Positions 31,285 to 39,495 of a DNA stretch of 64,000 nt are shown here, piece after piece. Each line of letters starts with the position of its first letter. The stretch's first letter is position 1. This DNA comes from Chitinophaga oryzae (GTDB lineage: Bacteria > Bacteroidota > Bacteroidia > Chitinophagales > Chitinophagaceae): the NCBI RefSeq assembly GCF_012516375.2, contig NZ_CP051204.2:6944001-7008000 (forward strand). Reading direction: 5' to 3'. Made by a program: the position numbers and the translations under genes. The notes under the pieces were generated by a model. That model was not told where the DNA came from, searched no databases, and was given only the letters and a program-made list of their open reading frames with translations.

Positions 31285-32457
31285 ATGAACCGTATATTAA
31301 TCCTCTGCACGCTTTTATGCTGCCTGCTGACCTCCACGCAGGCGCAGTACGCCTCCCATGTAGTGCCGGGAGCCGCGCAAACCAGCCAGTACCTGCCGCT
31401 GCTGCAAAACAAGCGGGTGGCCCTGCTCGTCAACCAAACCGCTACCATCGGCCAGACCCACCTCGTAGACTCCCTGCTGAAACGGCAGGTGCGCATCGTT
31501 AAGATCTTCAGCCCCGAGCATGGCTTCCGCGGCCAGGCTGACGCCGGCGAAAAAGTAGGCAACAGCACCGATAAAAATACCGGCCTGCCCGTCGTATCCC
31601 TGTATGGCCAGCACCGGAAAGCCACGGCAGCAGACCTGCAGGACGTAGACGTGCTCATCTTCGATGTACAGGACGTGGGCGCCCGTTTCTACACTTACAT
31701 CTCCTCCCTGCAGGAACTGATGGAGTCTGCCGCAGCCAACAACAAACCCATCATCGTGCTCGACAGGCCCAACCCCAACGGGGATTATATAGATGGCCCC
31801 GTACTGGACACAGCTTTCCGCTCTTTTGTAGGCATGCAGCCCATTCCCGTTGTACACGGCATGACCGTGGGAGAATACGCACAGATGCTCAACGGTGAAG
31901 GCTGGCTCAGCAAAGGCGTTAAATGCAGGTTGACCGTCATTCCCTGCGAAAACTACACCCACCACACGTATTATCGTCTGCCCATAGCACCGTCACCCAA
32001 CCTGCCCGATATGGCGGCGGTGAATCTGTATACCTCCCTCTGTTTCTTCGAGGGCACGCCTATCAGCCTGGGACGCGGCACCGACAAGCCTTTCCAGCTG
32101 TTTGGCTCGCCGTCGTTCCCTAAAAAAGGTTTTTCTTTTACACCCCGCAGCGTTCCCGGCGCTAAAAATCCGCCGCTGAAAGACCAGCAGTGTTATGGCT
32201 TCGACCTGAGCAAAGCGCCCGAAGCAACGCCTGCAAAAGGCCGCCGGATAGCATTGAAATGGTTGTTGCAGGCGTATGCCTTATATCCCGAAAAAGATAA
32301 ATTCTTCAACAACTTCTTCAATAAACTGGCCGGCAATGCGCAGTTACAGCAGCAGATCAAAAACGGCCTGTCGGAAGCCGACATCCGTAAAAGCTGGGAA
32401 CCGGGGCTGCAACGGTTTAAAGCCATCCGTGCAAAATACCTGCTGTACGAGGAATAA
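31285..32457 (+). CDS. namZ: Exo-beta-N-acetylmuramidase NamZ (DUF1343)
   Basis: 390 residues from the ATG at 31285 with a signal peptide (cut near TQAQ). The DUF1343/NamZ family removes terminal MurNAc from peptidoglycan fragments, a recycling step in Bacteroidota. Visible signatures: ALLVNQTATIG, KIFSPEHGFRGQADAGE, DVLIFDVQDVGARFYTYI, VLDRPNPNGDYIDGP and FFEGTPISLGRGTDKPF. The protein is probably periplasmic. fmt follows 20 bases later but has its own promoter box. Confidence 0.9.
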   Translation: MNRILILCTLLCCLLTSTQAQYASHVVPGAAQTSQYLPLLQNKRVALLVNQTATIGQTHLVDSLLKRQVRIVKIFSPEHGFRGQADAGEKVGNSTDKNTGLPVVSLYGQHRKATAADLQDVDVLIFDVQDVGARFYTYISSLQELMESAAANNKPIIVLDRPNPNGDYIDGPVLDTAFRSFVGMQPIPVVHGMTVGEYAQMLNGEGWLSKGVKCRLTVIPCENYTHHTYYRLPIAPSPNLPDMAAVNLYTSLCFFEGTPISLGRGTDKPFQLFGSPSFPKKGFSFTPRSVPGAKNPPLKDQQCYGFDLSKAPEATPAKGRRIALKWLLQAYALYPEKDKFFNNFFNKLAGNAQLQQQIKNGLSEADIRKSWEPGLQRFKAIRAKYLLYEE

Positions 32458-32463
32458 TTGATT

Positions 32464-32471
32464 TACTTTTG
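32464..32471 (+). promoter_or_regulatory. fmt promoter -7 box
   Basis: TACTTTTG ends 6 bases before the fmt ATG, so the transcript would have essentially no leader. Confidence 0.5.
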
Positions 32472-32477
32472 CTTTCT

Positions 32478-33404
32478 ATGAATAAACAGCTTCGCATCGT
32501 TTTTATGGGGACGCCTGATTTCGCAGTAGCATCCCTTGATATACTGGTAGAGAACGGATTTAACATCGTCGGCGTAATCACAGCGCCCGACAAACCCGCC
32601 GGCCGTGGCCTGCAACTGCAGGAGAGCGCCGTTAAAAAATATGCTGTCAGCAAAGGCTTACCGGTATTGCAACCGGAGAAACTGAAAAATCCCGAATTCA
32701 TCGCGCAGCTGGCCGCCCTCAAAGCAGACCTGCAGGTAGTGGTGGCTTTCCGTATGCTGCCGGAGGTCGTCTGGAATATGCCGCCCGAAGGTACCATCAA
32801 CGTACATGCGTCACTGTTGCCCAATTACCGCGGCGCAGCACCCATCAACTGGGCCATCATCAACGGTGAAACGGTGTCCGGCGTCACTACGTTTAAATTG
32901 CAGCATGAAATCGACACCGGCGATATCCTCCTGGCGGACAAAGTGACTATCCGCGAAGATGAGACCGCCGGCGAACTGCATGATGAACTGATGCATACCG
33001 GCGCCCGCCTGCTGTTGAAAACCGTACAGGCTATTGCAGCCGGCAATGCACAGGAAACACCACAGGCAAACATCCCCGCTGCTGATATCAAACATGCGCC
33101 GAAAATATTCAAGGAAACCTGTCAGATCTACTGGAATGAGCCGTTGGACAAGATATATAATCTCGTACGGGGCCTGAGCCCCTACCCCGCCGCCTGGACA
33201 ACGTTACAGGGCAAAAGCATCAAAATATACAGAGCGCATAAAGAACCGGGAAAACCTTCCATCGCTCCCGGAGAATTCGACACAGACCAGAAAACCTATG
33301 TGAGGATGGCTGCGCCGGATGGTTACCTTTATCTCGATGAAGTGCAGCTGGAAGGCAAGAAACGCATGGATATCGAGGCGTTTCTGCGGGGATATCGTTT
33401 TTAG
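32478..33404 (+). CDS. fmt: Methionyl-tRNA formyltransferase
   Basis: 308 residues from the ATG at 32478. It formylates initiator Met-tRNA. N-terminal Rossmann domain (RIVFMGTPDFAVASL, GVITAPDKPAGRG), catalytic loop NVHASLLPNYRGAAPINWAI, then HEIDTGDILL and the C-terminal OB-type domain (YNLVRGLSPYPAAWT). The TAG stop is the first three bases of a 59-bp-arm family-C palindrome. Confidence 0.96.
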   Translation: MNKQLRIVFMGTPDFAVASLDILVENGFNIVGVITAPDKPAGRGLQLQESAVKKYAVSKGLPVLQPEKLKNPEFIAQLAALKADLQVVVAFRMLPEVVWNMPPEGTINVHASLLPNYRGAAPINWAIINGETVSGVTTFKLQHEIDTGDILLADKVTIREDETAGELHDELMHTGARLLLKTVQAIAAGNAQETPQANIPAADIKHAPKIFKETCQIYWNEPLDKIYNLVRGLSPYPAAWTTLQGKSIKIYRAHKEPGKPSIAPGEFDTDQKTYVRMAAPDGYLYLDEVQLEGKKRMDIEAFLRGYRF

Positions 33405-33577
33405 TCTCGCAAAGCGCGCAAAGGACTTTATAAATAAGTAAGAACGCAAAGGAGCGAAGACCGACGTTTACCGATTACAATATGTAAGTTGATATATACT
33501 GTAATCAATAAATGTTATTCTTCGCTCCTTTGCGTTCTTACTTATTTATAAAGTCCTTTGCGCGCTTTGCGTGACTA
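33402..33577. repeat. Family-C palindromic element, copy 2, 59-bp arms
   Basis: 33402-33460 and 33519-33577 are inverse with 58 of 59 positions matching, with a 58-base AT-rich loop. The outermost three bases at each end are TAG read outward-in, and both are used: as the fmt stop on the plus strand and as the stop of the LysM gene on the minus strand. The inner end contains GCAAAGGAGCGAAG as in the other family-C copies. Confidence 0.97.
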
Positions 33578-34558
33578 ATTATCGTAGCTCAGTTCGCAGT
33601 AGAAACGTGCGTCAGTAGTGCCGAGCGCCTGCATAGCGCCATCGCTCAGTTTTACGATGAGGCCTGCATTGGATTTCATCTGCGGGATCACGTCCAGTAC
33701 TTTGGCGTAGATGGCTTTGCCATTCAGCGGGTTGGTGACTTTGATGATCGTACCGCGTGCCGCTGTGTTGTGCAGCGCGTAGTATTTACCAACAGCATTG
33801 CTTTTAAACCAGGTGCCGGGGCCTTTCTCTGTCGTAGCTTTTTTACCGCCGTTGGTCTGCTGATCGTACAGTTTTTCAAAGTCGCCGCTGGCCACTACCG
33901 GTGCTGCCGGTTTCGGAGCCGGGGCAGGCGCAGGCGTTGTTTCCGGGGTGTCTGTCACCGGGCGTGCTTCGGCTTCTTTTTTTACTTCCTTCCGGGGTGC
34001 TTCCGTAGCCGGAGGCGTTACAGGTTCAACCGGTGGCGCCTGTTCTTTCGGCTCGTTTTTCACCACCTCTTTGCGAGGGGCGGGAGCCGGCGCCGGAGCA
34101 GCAACAGCAGCGCCGCTGCCACCTTTCAGGTAGCCAACGATGATGTAGCTGTCTTTCTTCAGGCCGTCGCCCTGAAAGCTGTTCCATTGACGAATGTTGT
34201 CCAGGGGTACTTTGTTGTGGTTAACACTGACGCGGTATAAAGTTTCTTTTTCAGATACCTTGTGATATACCGGCGTTCCGCTGGCATCCGCTTTCTGGGA
34301 GAAATTGGCATTTGTCAGCGGGATATGCAGCAGATGTCCTAACTGCAATCCGTGATCCATCGTTATCTTGTTGGCGGCAGCAATTTCTTTGGGGGGCACG
34401 CCATAAGCACGGCTCAGGCTATAGAAGTTCTCTCCTTTTTTAACAACGTGAGAGATGTAAAGAGCCGGTGTGGTACCCTGTACCAGCAGTGTGTCCTGCG
34501 CTTTTACCACTCCTGCACTTAAACCAAACAAGGCTATTGATAGAATCGATTTTACCAT
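33575..34558 (-). CDS. LysM and RlpA-like (double-psi barrel) cell-wall protein
   Basis: 327 residues from the ATG at 34558 with a signal peptide (cut after VVKAQ). Two LysM repeats follow (HVVKKGENFYSLSRAYGVPP, near residues 32-75, and HKVSEKETLYRVSVNHNKVP). A Pro/Ala/Lys/Glu-rich linker of about 100 residues comes next, and then a C-terminal RlpA-like double-psi barrel (GTWFKSNAVGKYYALHNTA, GTIIKVTNPLNGKAIYAKV). It probably binds peptidoglycan and acts in wall remodelling; catalytic activity of the barrel is uncertain. Confidence 0.88.
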   Translation of the reverse strand: MVKSILSIALFGLSAGVVKAQDTLLVQGTTPALYISHVVKKGENFYSLSRAYGVPPKEIAAANKITMDHGLQLGHLLHIPLTNANFSQKADASGTPVYHKVSEKETLYRVSVNHNKVPLDNIRQWNSFQGDGLKKDSYIIVGYLKGGSGAAVAAPAPAPAPRKEVVKNEPKEQAPPVEPVTPPATEAPRKEVKKEAEARPVTDTPETTPAPAPAPKPAAPVVASGDFEKLYDQQTNGGKKATTEKGPGTWFKSNAVGKYYALHNTAARGTIIKVTNPLNGKAIYAKVLDVIPQMKSNAGLIVKLSDGAMQALGTTDARFYCELSYDN

Positions 34559-34770
34559 ACTAACTCTTTTTATGATTGAATGACCGTCCTTTTTCGGGCA
34601 ACGAATATATGCGATAAAATTGACAAAAATATTTAATAAAACAAACGAAAAAACATGCTTTTTGTTGTTTGTCGTGATGAGACGCGCTCGATTGCACCTC
34701 ACCGGCAAACACTTGTTGGCAGCCTATTTCACAAATATGTAACAGCGGGAACAAATAGCGCGGATGATTT

Positions 34771-36174
34771 TTACAACCCGCTGATATCTTTCAAAATACG
34801 GAGTTCTTTAGGATAATAGTTGTTCATGCGGTTGGGGAGTATTTTGGCCCATCCCAGGGCCATCTGGCCGTAACGCATCAACGCCCAGCCTCTGACAGGG
34901 GTATCGATGCCCGGATCTTCCTTGCGCAGATATTGCAACGCTGCTTTCAGCTCCAGGTCCACTACCGGCACTTTATCCGCTACCAGTGGGCTCATGGCCA
35001 GCTGATGGTCCGGTATCAGTTCCTTCTTTCCTGCCTGGCCGGCTTTAACGCCCGCCTTGCGAATATACAACTGTTGTTGCAAGAATGCGATTTCTGTTGT
35101 TAACAATGGGGATAAAATCAACATTTCGTCCTGGTGGGGCAGATAGCCATACCCGTCGGGCAACTGTACCCAGGAGGCTAACAGCTCCTTTTCTTTTGCA
35201 TTCACGGCCGCGGACTTTGCCTCTTTACGCTTCGCCGCGTGAGCCTTTTCCTTCTTGCGGAAACAGCTGATAAAAAAACCTTCCCCCTTCAGCCGGTTGG
35301 GATAAAAACGGTAACCGGTACAATTTCGTTTATCCGTTACCGTTGTGACTATCTGCCATTCTTCCGGGATATTCAGCGGTATATTTTCCAGTTCAAAATG
35401 ATTGGCCAGCCAGTCCAGTATCACCTCATCTTCTTCTTTTGAGAAAGAGCAGGTGGAATAGATCAGGATACCGTCTTCTTTCAGCGCAGGCAGCACATCG
35501 GCCAGTATCCTTTGCTGGCGCTGGCTGCAGAGCTGCACATTTTCCGGCGACCATTCCGGTATCAGCTCGGGGTCCCTGCGGAAAAGGCCGGAACCGGAGC
35601 AGGGCGCATCAATGACCACCAGGTCAAAATAACCCGGCAGCCGGCTGAAATCACGCGGATCATTGTTGCTCACCACTACGTTGGCGCCACCCCATTTGCT
35701 CAGATTATCCGCCAGCAGCGCCGCTCTCGGCTTGATAACCTCATTGGCCACCAGCAGGCTTTGCCCGTTGAGCAAAGACTGCAGCAACGTGGATTTACCG
35801 CCCGGCGCAGCGCAGAGGTCCAGCACCTTTAACGGCTGGCCCAGGTTGGTCGTTGCCCGCACCGCATATTCCAGGAACATGGAAGAAGCCTCCTGCACAT
35901 AATACGCGCCTGCGTGAAAGTAGGGGTCCAGCGTAAAGGAAGGACGCTGCGGCAGGTAGTACCCCGCTGTGCTCCACGGCACCTGCGTGGCGCCGCCGGC
36001 CGTCAAAGCAGACAGAATATTCCCCTGTGCTGCTGCATCAGGTACTTTCAATGGATTAAATCTCAGGGAAGTGATTTTTTCTGCTGCTGCGTGCACCTGC
36101 TCAAACGGCGCCCGGTCAAAACCGGGAAGGCCTTCCAGGGAGGCTATCAGTGCTTCGGGTAATTGATTGGACAA
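34771..36174 (-). CDS. rRNA m5C methyltransferase, RsmF/NOL1-NOP2-Sun type
   Basis: Methylates C5 of cytosine in rRNA. SAM site VLDLCAAPGGKSTLLQSL, catalytic Cys pair in VIDAPCSGSGLFRRDPE and YSTCSFSKEEDE, and a C-terminal RsmF/PUA-like domain. I chose the TTG at 36174 (467 residues, MSNQLPEALIASLEGLPGFD), because family members start close to the LPEALIASLEG helix and a TATTTTTG box lies at 36189-36196. An ATG at 36207 would add 11 residues, and any frame beyond it runs into a family-C repeat. Confidence 0.9.
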   Translation of the reverse strand: MSNQLPEALIASLEGLPGFDRAPFEQVHAAAEKITSLRFNPLKVPDAAAQGNILSALTAGGATQVPWSTAGYYLPQRPSFTLDPYFHAGAYYVQEASSMFLEYAVRATTNLGQPLKVLDLCAAPGGKSTLLQSLLNGQSLLVANEVIKPRAALLADNLSKWGGANVVVSNNDPRDFSRLPGYFDLVVIDAPCSGSGLFRRDPELIPEWSPENVQLCSQRQQRILADVLPALKEDGILIYSTCSFSKEEDEVILDWLANHFELENIPLNIPEEWQIVTTVTDKRNCTGYRFYPNRLKGEGFFISCFRKKEKAHAAKRKEAKSAAVNAKEKELLASWVQLPDGYGYLPHQDEMLILSPLLTTEIAFLQQQLYIRKAGVKAGQAGKKELIPDHQLAMSPLVADKVPVVDLELKAALQYLRKEDPGIDTPVRGWALMRYGQMALGWAKILPNRMNNYYPKELRILKDISGL

Positions 36175-36188
36175 TGCGCTTTTTCCGG

Positions 36189-36196
36189 CAAAAATA
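36189..36196 (-). promoter_or_regulatory. Putative -7 box for the rRNA methyltransferase
   Basis: Minus-strand TATTTTTG lies downstream of the ATG at 36207 and 14 bases before the TTG at 36174. If it is the promoter, the ATG cannot be the start. Confidence 0.4.
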
Positions 36197-36208
36197 CGAA
36201 GGTTCATG

Positions 36209-36371
36209 GTTCCCGCAAAGGCGCAAAGCAGCAAAGCACGCAAAGGATTAATAAGAACTATAAGAAAGCAAAGGAGCGAAGATCAAATAGTATGGACTTC
36301 GCTCCTTTGCTTTCTCTGCCCGCTTACATCATCTTTGCGTGCTTTGCTGCTTTGCGCCTTTGCGGGAACTA
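36209..36371. repeat. Family-C palindromic element, copy 3
   Basis: Outer perfect 37-bp arms (36209-36245 and 36333-36369) of GCAAAG units and inner perfect 19-bp arms (36263-36281 and 36297-36315) containing GCAAAGGAGCGAAG, separated by an unpaired interior. The right end supplies the pntB TAG stop. Confidence 0.96.
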
Positions 36372-37928
36372 TACCTGCTTGATTTCTGCCACCAGCTGCT
36401 GCAATACCTGTTTGGCATCACCAAACAGCATGGATGTTTTTGGTTGAAAAAACAACTCATTTTCGATGCCGGCATAACCTGGCTTCATACTGCGTTTATT
36501 CACGATTACCAGTTTGGCATTTTCCACTTCCAGGATGGGCATCCCATAGATAGGACTGGCAGGATCGCTTTTAGCGGCGGGGTTCACCACGTCATTGGCT
36601 CCCAATACCAGCACTGCGTCGGTCGTGGGCATTTCGGCGTTGGCGTCTTCCATCTCCAGCAGTTTCTCATAGGGCACGTCCGCTTCGGCCAGCAGTACGT
36701 TCATATGGCCCGGCATACGGCCTGCCACCGGATGGATGGCATACTTCACCTCCACCCCTTTATCTTCCAGCAGTTTTTCCAGTTCATGGCAGGCATGTTG
36801 CGCCTGTGCTACGGCAAGGCCGTAACCGGGAACGATCATCACTTTACTGGCATAAGCCATCACCACGGCGGCATCTGACAAACTGATTTCCTTGTAGCTG
36901 CCCTGTTCCTTGCCACCCGCCGCGGCCGCCGCAGCGCCGCCGCCAAAAGAGCCGATCAGCACATTTTTCAGCGAACGGTTCATCGCCCGGCACATCAGGA
37001 TCGTCAGAATAGTACCGGCAGATCCTACCAGGATGCCACCGGTAAGCATCACCGGGTTGTCGTACAGGAAACCGCCACAGGCGGCGGCCACGCCGGTAAA
37101 GGAATTGAGCAGGGATATCACCACCGGCATGTCAGCCCCGCCAATGGGCAGCACGAACAACACGCCATAGATCAGCGCGCAGACCAGTATCAGATAAAAT
37201 AACAGTTGAAAACCAAGCAATGCATCCGCGGTACCCGCTTTCATCGCTTCTTCCACGCGCTGGTTGACCGTCAGTACCAGCACTGCCGCACCGATCACTA
37301 CTATCGCCATCACCACCAGGTTGACGATATGTTGTCCTTTGAAAGCAAAATCGCGGATACGGCCATTGAGTTTTCCCCAGGCCACCACGCTGCCTGCAAA
37401 CGAAACAGCGCCGATGATCAGGCCCAGCAGGATAATCAGCAGATGCCCGCGCAGGTCCGGGCTCAGGTCCACCGACAGATCGCCGCCTTCAATCTTGGAT
37501 TGGAGAAGCCGGTGCAGCTGCAGCACCGCCTGTTCCGCCATCCCGGAGAACACCTCCCCGGGATTAAACCTTGAATGTACCAGATGATCAAACTCCACCA
37601 CGGAGATAAGGGCGGCGCAGGCGCCTCCCATACCGTTGAACATACTCACCATTTCCGGCATAGCCGTCATCTTTACTTTCCTGGCGGCCATCACGCCGAT
37701 GACGCTGCCTATCAGGAGGCCGGCCGCTATCCAGCCGTAGTTATGCAGATGTTTTCCGTCGGATTTATACAGGAAGATGGTGCCCAGAATGGCGAGTGCC
37801 ATGCCGGCTGCCGCCACCAGGTTGCCTTTACGGGCAGTATCCGGTTTACTGAGCATTTTCAGGCCAAGGATAAACGTAACAGAGCCGATCAGATAGATAA
37901 CAGATAGTACACTGAGTCCCATAAACAT
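36369..37928 (-). CDS. pntB: NAD(P) transhydrogenase subunit beta
   Basis: 519 residues. The N-terminal two thirds hold about nine membrane helices that carry protons. The C-terminal dIII domain binds NADP(H) (VIVPGYGLAVAQAQHACHEL, VAGRMPGHMNVLLAEADVPY, GANDVVNPAAK, VNKRSMKPGYAG). With PntAA and PntAB it couples proton entry to NADPH formation from NADH. Order pntAA-pntAB-pntB with short gaps indicates one operon. The TAG stop is the end of a family-C repeat. Confidence 0.96.
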   Translation of the reverse strand: MFMGLSVLSVIYLIGSVTFILGLKMLSKPDTARKGNLVAAAGMALAILGTIFLYKSDGKHLHNYGWIAAGLLIGSVIGVMAARKVKMTAMPEMVSMFNGMGGACAALISVVEFDHLVHSRFNPGEVFSGMAEQAVLQLHRLLQSKIEGGDLSVDLSPDLRGHLLIILLGLIIGAVSFAGSVVAWGKLNGRIRDFAFKGQHIVNLVVMAIVVIGAAVLVLTVNQRVEEAMKAGTADALLGFQLLFYLILVCALIYGVLFVLPIGGADMPVVISLLNSFTGVAAACGGFLYDNPVMLTGGILVGSAGTILTILMCRAMNRSLKNVLIGSFGGGAAAAAAGGKEQGSYKEISLSDAAVVMAYASKVMIVPGYGLAVAQAQHACHELEKLLEDKGVEVKYAIHPVAGRMPGHMNVLLAEADVPYEKLLEMEDANAEMPTTDAVLVLGANDVVNPAAKSDPASPIYGMPILEVENAKLVIVNKRSMKPGYAGIENELFFQPKTSMLFGDAKQVLQQLVAEIKQV

Positions 37929-37942
37929 TGCGCTTTAAACCG

Positions 37943-38254
37943 TTATTTCTTTTTCTTTTTGAACATCTCCAGCATACGGTCTGTTACCACGAAACCGCCC
38001 ACCACATTGACCGTACCCAGAATAACCGCCAGAAAACCGAGCATCAGCGCCAGATAGTTGTCCTGCTCCGCCTGCCCCATCACGATGATCGCGCCGATGA
38101 TCACCACCCCGTGAATTGCGTTGGCGCCGCTCATCAGCGGCGTGTGCAACACAGAAGGCACCCGTGAAATCACTTCCACGCCGAGGAAAACGGAGAGGAT
38201 CACGATATAGATCAGCTCTATATGTTGTTGAATAAAAGAAAGAATATGTTCCAT
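37943..38254 (-). CDS. pntAB: NAD(P) transhydrogenase subunit alpha part 2
   Basis: 103 residues with three to four membrane helices (LIYIVILSVFLGVEVI, GVVIIGAIIVMGQ, NYLALMLGFLAVILGTVNVVGGFVV) and the VPSVLHTPLMSGANAIHG signature. This is the separate membrane part of the alpha subunit in three-gene transhydrogenases. It lies 14 bases before pntB. Confidence 0.95.
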   Translation of the reverse strand: MEHILSFIQQHIELIYIVILSVFLGVEVISRVPSVLHTPLMSGANAIHGVVIIGAIIVMGQAEQDNYLALMLGFLAVILGTVNVVGGFVVTDRMLEMFKKKKK

Positions 38255-38297
38255 GCTTGCGGTATTTGATTAGTCGGTACAGTCCCGCTGGCAGCGA

Positions 38298-39434
38298 TCA
38301 GATGCTGGCAGCCGGTTTTGCGCTTTTCAGGCGCTCGTGGACGATCTCGCCATTGTGGGTGATGCAGGCGCCCTTCACGATGTCATCCTCAAAATTCAGC
38401 TGCAGGTTTCCCTCTTTGGTCAATATGAGTTTCAGGAAATTGAAAACGTTTTTAGCGTATAGTTTGCTGGCGTCCGCCGGCATGGAGGCGGCGAGGTTGG
38501 AATTACCGATAATGGTAACACCCTGGTAAAGCACAGTTTCATTGTTCCGGGTAAGGGCGGTGTTACCACCGGTGGCGGCGGCCATATCTATGATCACGGC
38601 ACCGCTGCGCATCTGGTCCAGCATGGGTTGGGTGACCAGCACCGGCGCTTTTTTGCCCGGTATCTGGGCGGTGGTGATAACAATATCTGCTTTGGCGATG
38701 CTTTCGGCGATTTTAGCCTGTTGTTTTTGCTGGTAGTCAGCGCTCTGTTCCACGGCATAACCACCGGCGGCAGAGGCGTCGGCGGCGCCGTCCACTTCCA
38801 CGAAGCGGGCGCCGAGGCTTATCACTTCTTCTTTTACGGCCGGGCGGGTGTCAAATACTTCTACCACTGCGCCCAGTCTCCTGGCGGTGGCGATAGCCTG
38901 CAAGCCGGCCACGCCGGCGCCCAGTATCAGCACTTTGGCAGGAGCAATACTGCCCGCAGCTGTCATGAACATGGGGAAATAACGGGAATAGGTATACGCA
39001 GCAAGGAGGACCGCCTTATAGCCGGCAATATTGGCCTGGGAGCTGAGCACGTCCATCACCTGCGCACGGGTGGTGCGGGGGATGGCATCGAGGCTGAGGG
39101 CCGTAATCTGCCGCGTGGCCCAGTATTCCACCTCTTCCGGGCGGAACAGCGGCTGCAATACGCCCAGGATCACTTTCCCGGCGGGTATCTGCGCCACCAC
39201 CTCCCGCGGAGGCGGTTGCAACGTAAAAATAATATCAGACAGGGAAAGAATCTCGGCGGCAGTTTTTATCTGCGCACCCGCCTGCATATAGGCGTCATCG
39301 TTATAGAAAGCCTGTGCGCCGGCACCCTGCTCCACCCACACGGTTACCGACATCTGCTGCAGCTGTTTCACGATTTCAGGCGTGAGGGACACCCGGGTTT
39401 CACCGTTTTTTTCTTTTAAAATTCCTGCAATCAT
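38298..39434 (-). CDS. pntAA: NAD(P) transhydrogenase subunit alpha part 1
   Basis: 378 residues, soluble dI domain that binds NAD(H). It starts AGILKEKNGETRVSLTPE like alanine dehydrogenase relatives. The nucleotide fold is at VLILGAGVAGLQAIATARRLGA with FDTRPAVKEEV. The mobile loop region (EQSADYQQKQQAKIAESIAK) and GGNTALT follow. It opens the operon and ends 43 bases before pntAB. Confidence 0.95.
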   Translation of the reverse strand: MIAGILKEKNGETRVSLTPEIVKQLQQMSVTVWVEQGAGAQAFYNDDAYMQAGAQIKTAAEILSLSDIIFTLQPPPREVVAQIPAGKVILGVLQPLFRPEEVEYWATRQITALSLDAIPRTTRAQVMDVLSSQANIAGYKAVLLAAYTYSRYFPMFMTAAGSIAPAKVLILGAGVAGLQAIATARRLGAVVEVFDTRPAVKEEVISLGARFVEVDGAADASAAGGYAVEQSADYQQKQQAKIAESIAKADIVITTAQIPGKKAPVLVTQPMLDQMRSGAVIIDMAAATGGNTALTRNNETVLYQGVTIIGNSNLAASMPADASKLYAKNVFNFLKLILTKEGNLQLNFEDDIVKGACITHNGEIVHERLKSAKPAASI

Positions 39435-39495
39435 CTGGTGGAAATTTATAATGGAATATAAAGAAAAAACGGCAACTACGAAACAAAATCGCTGA

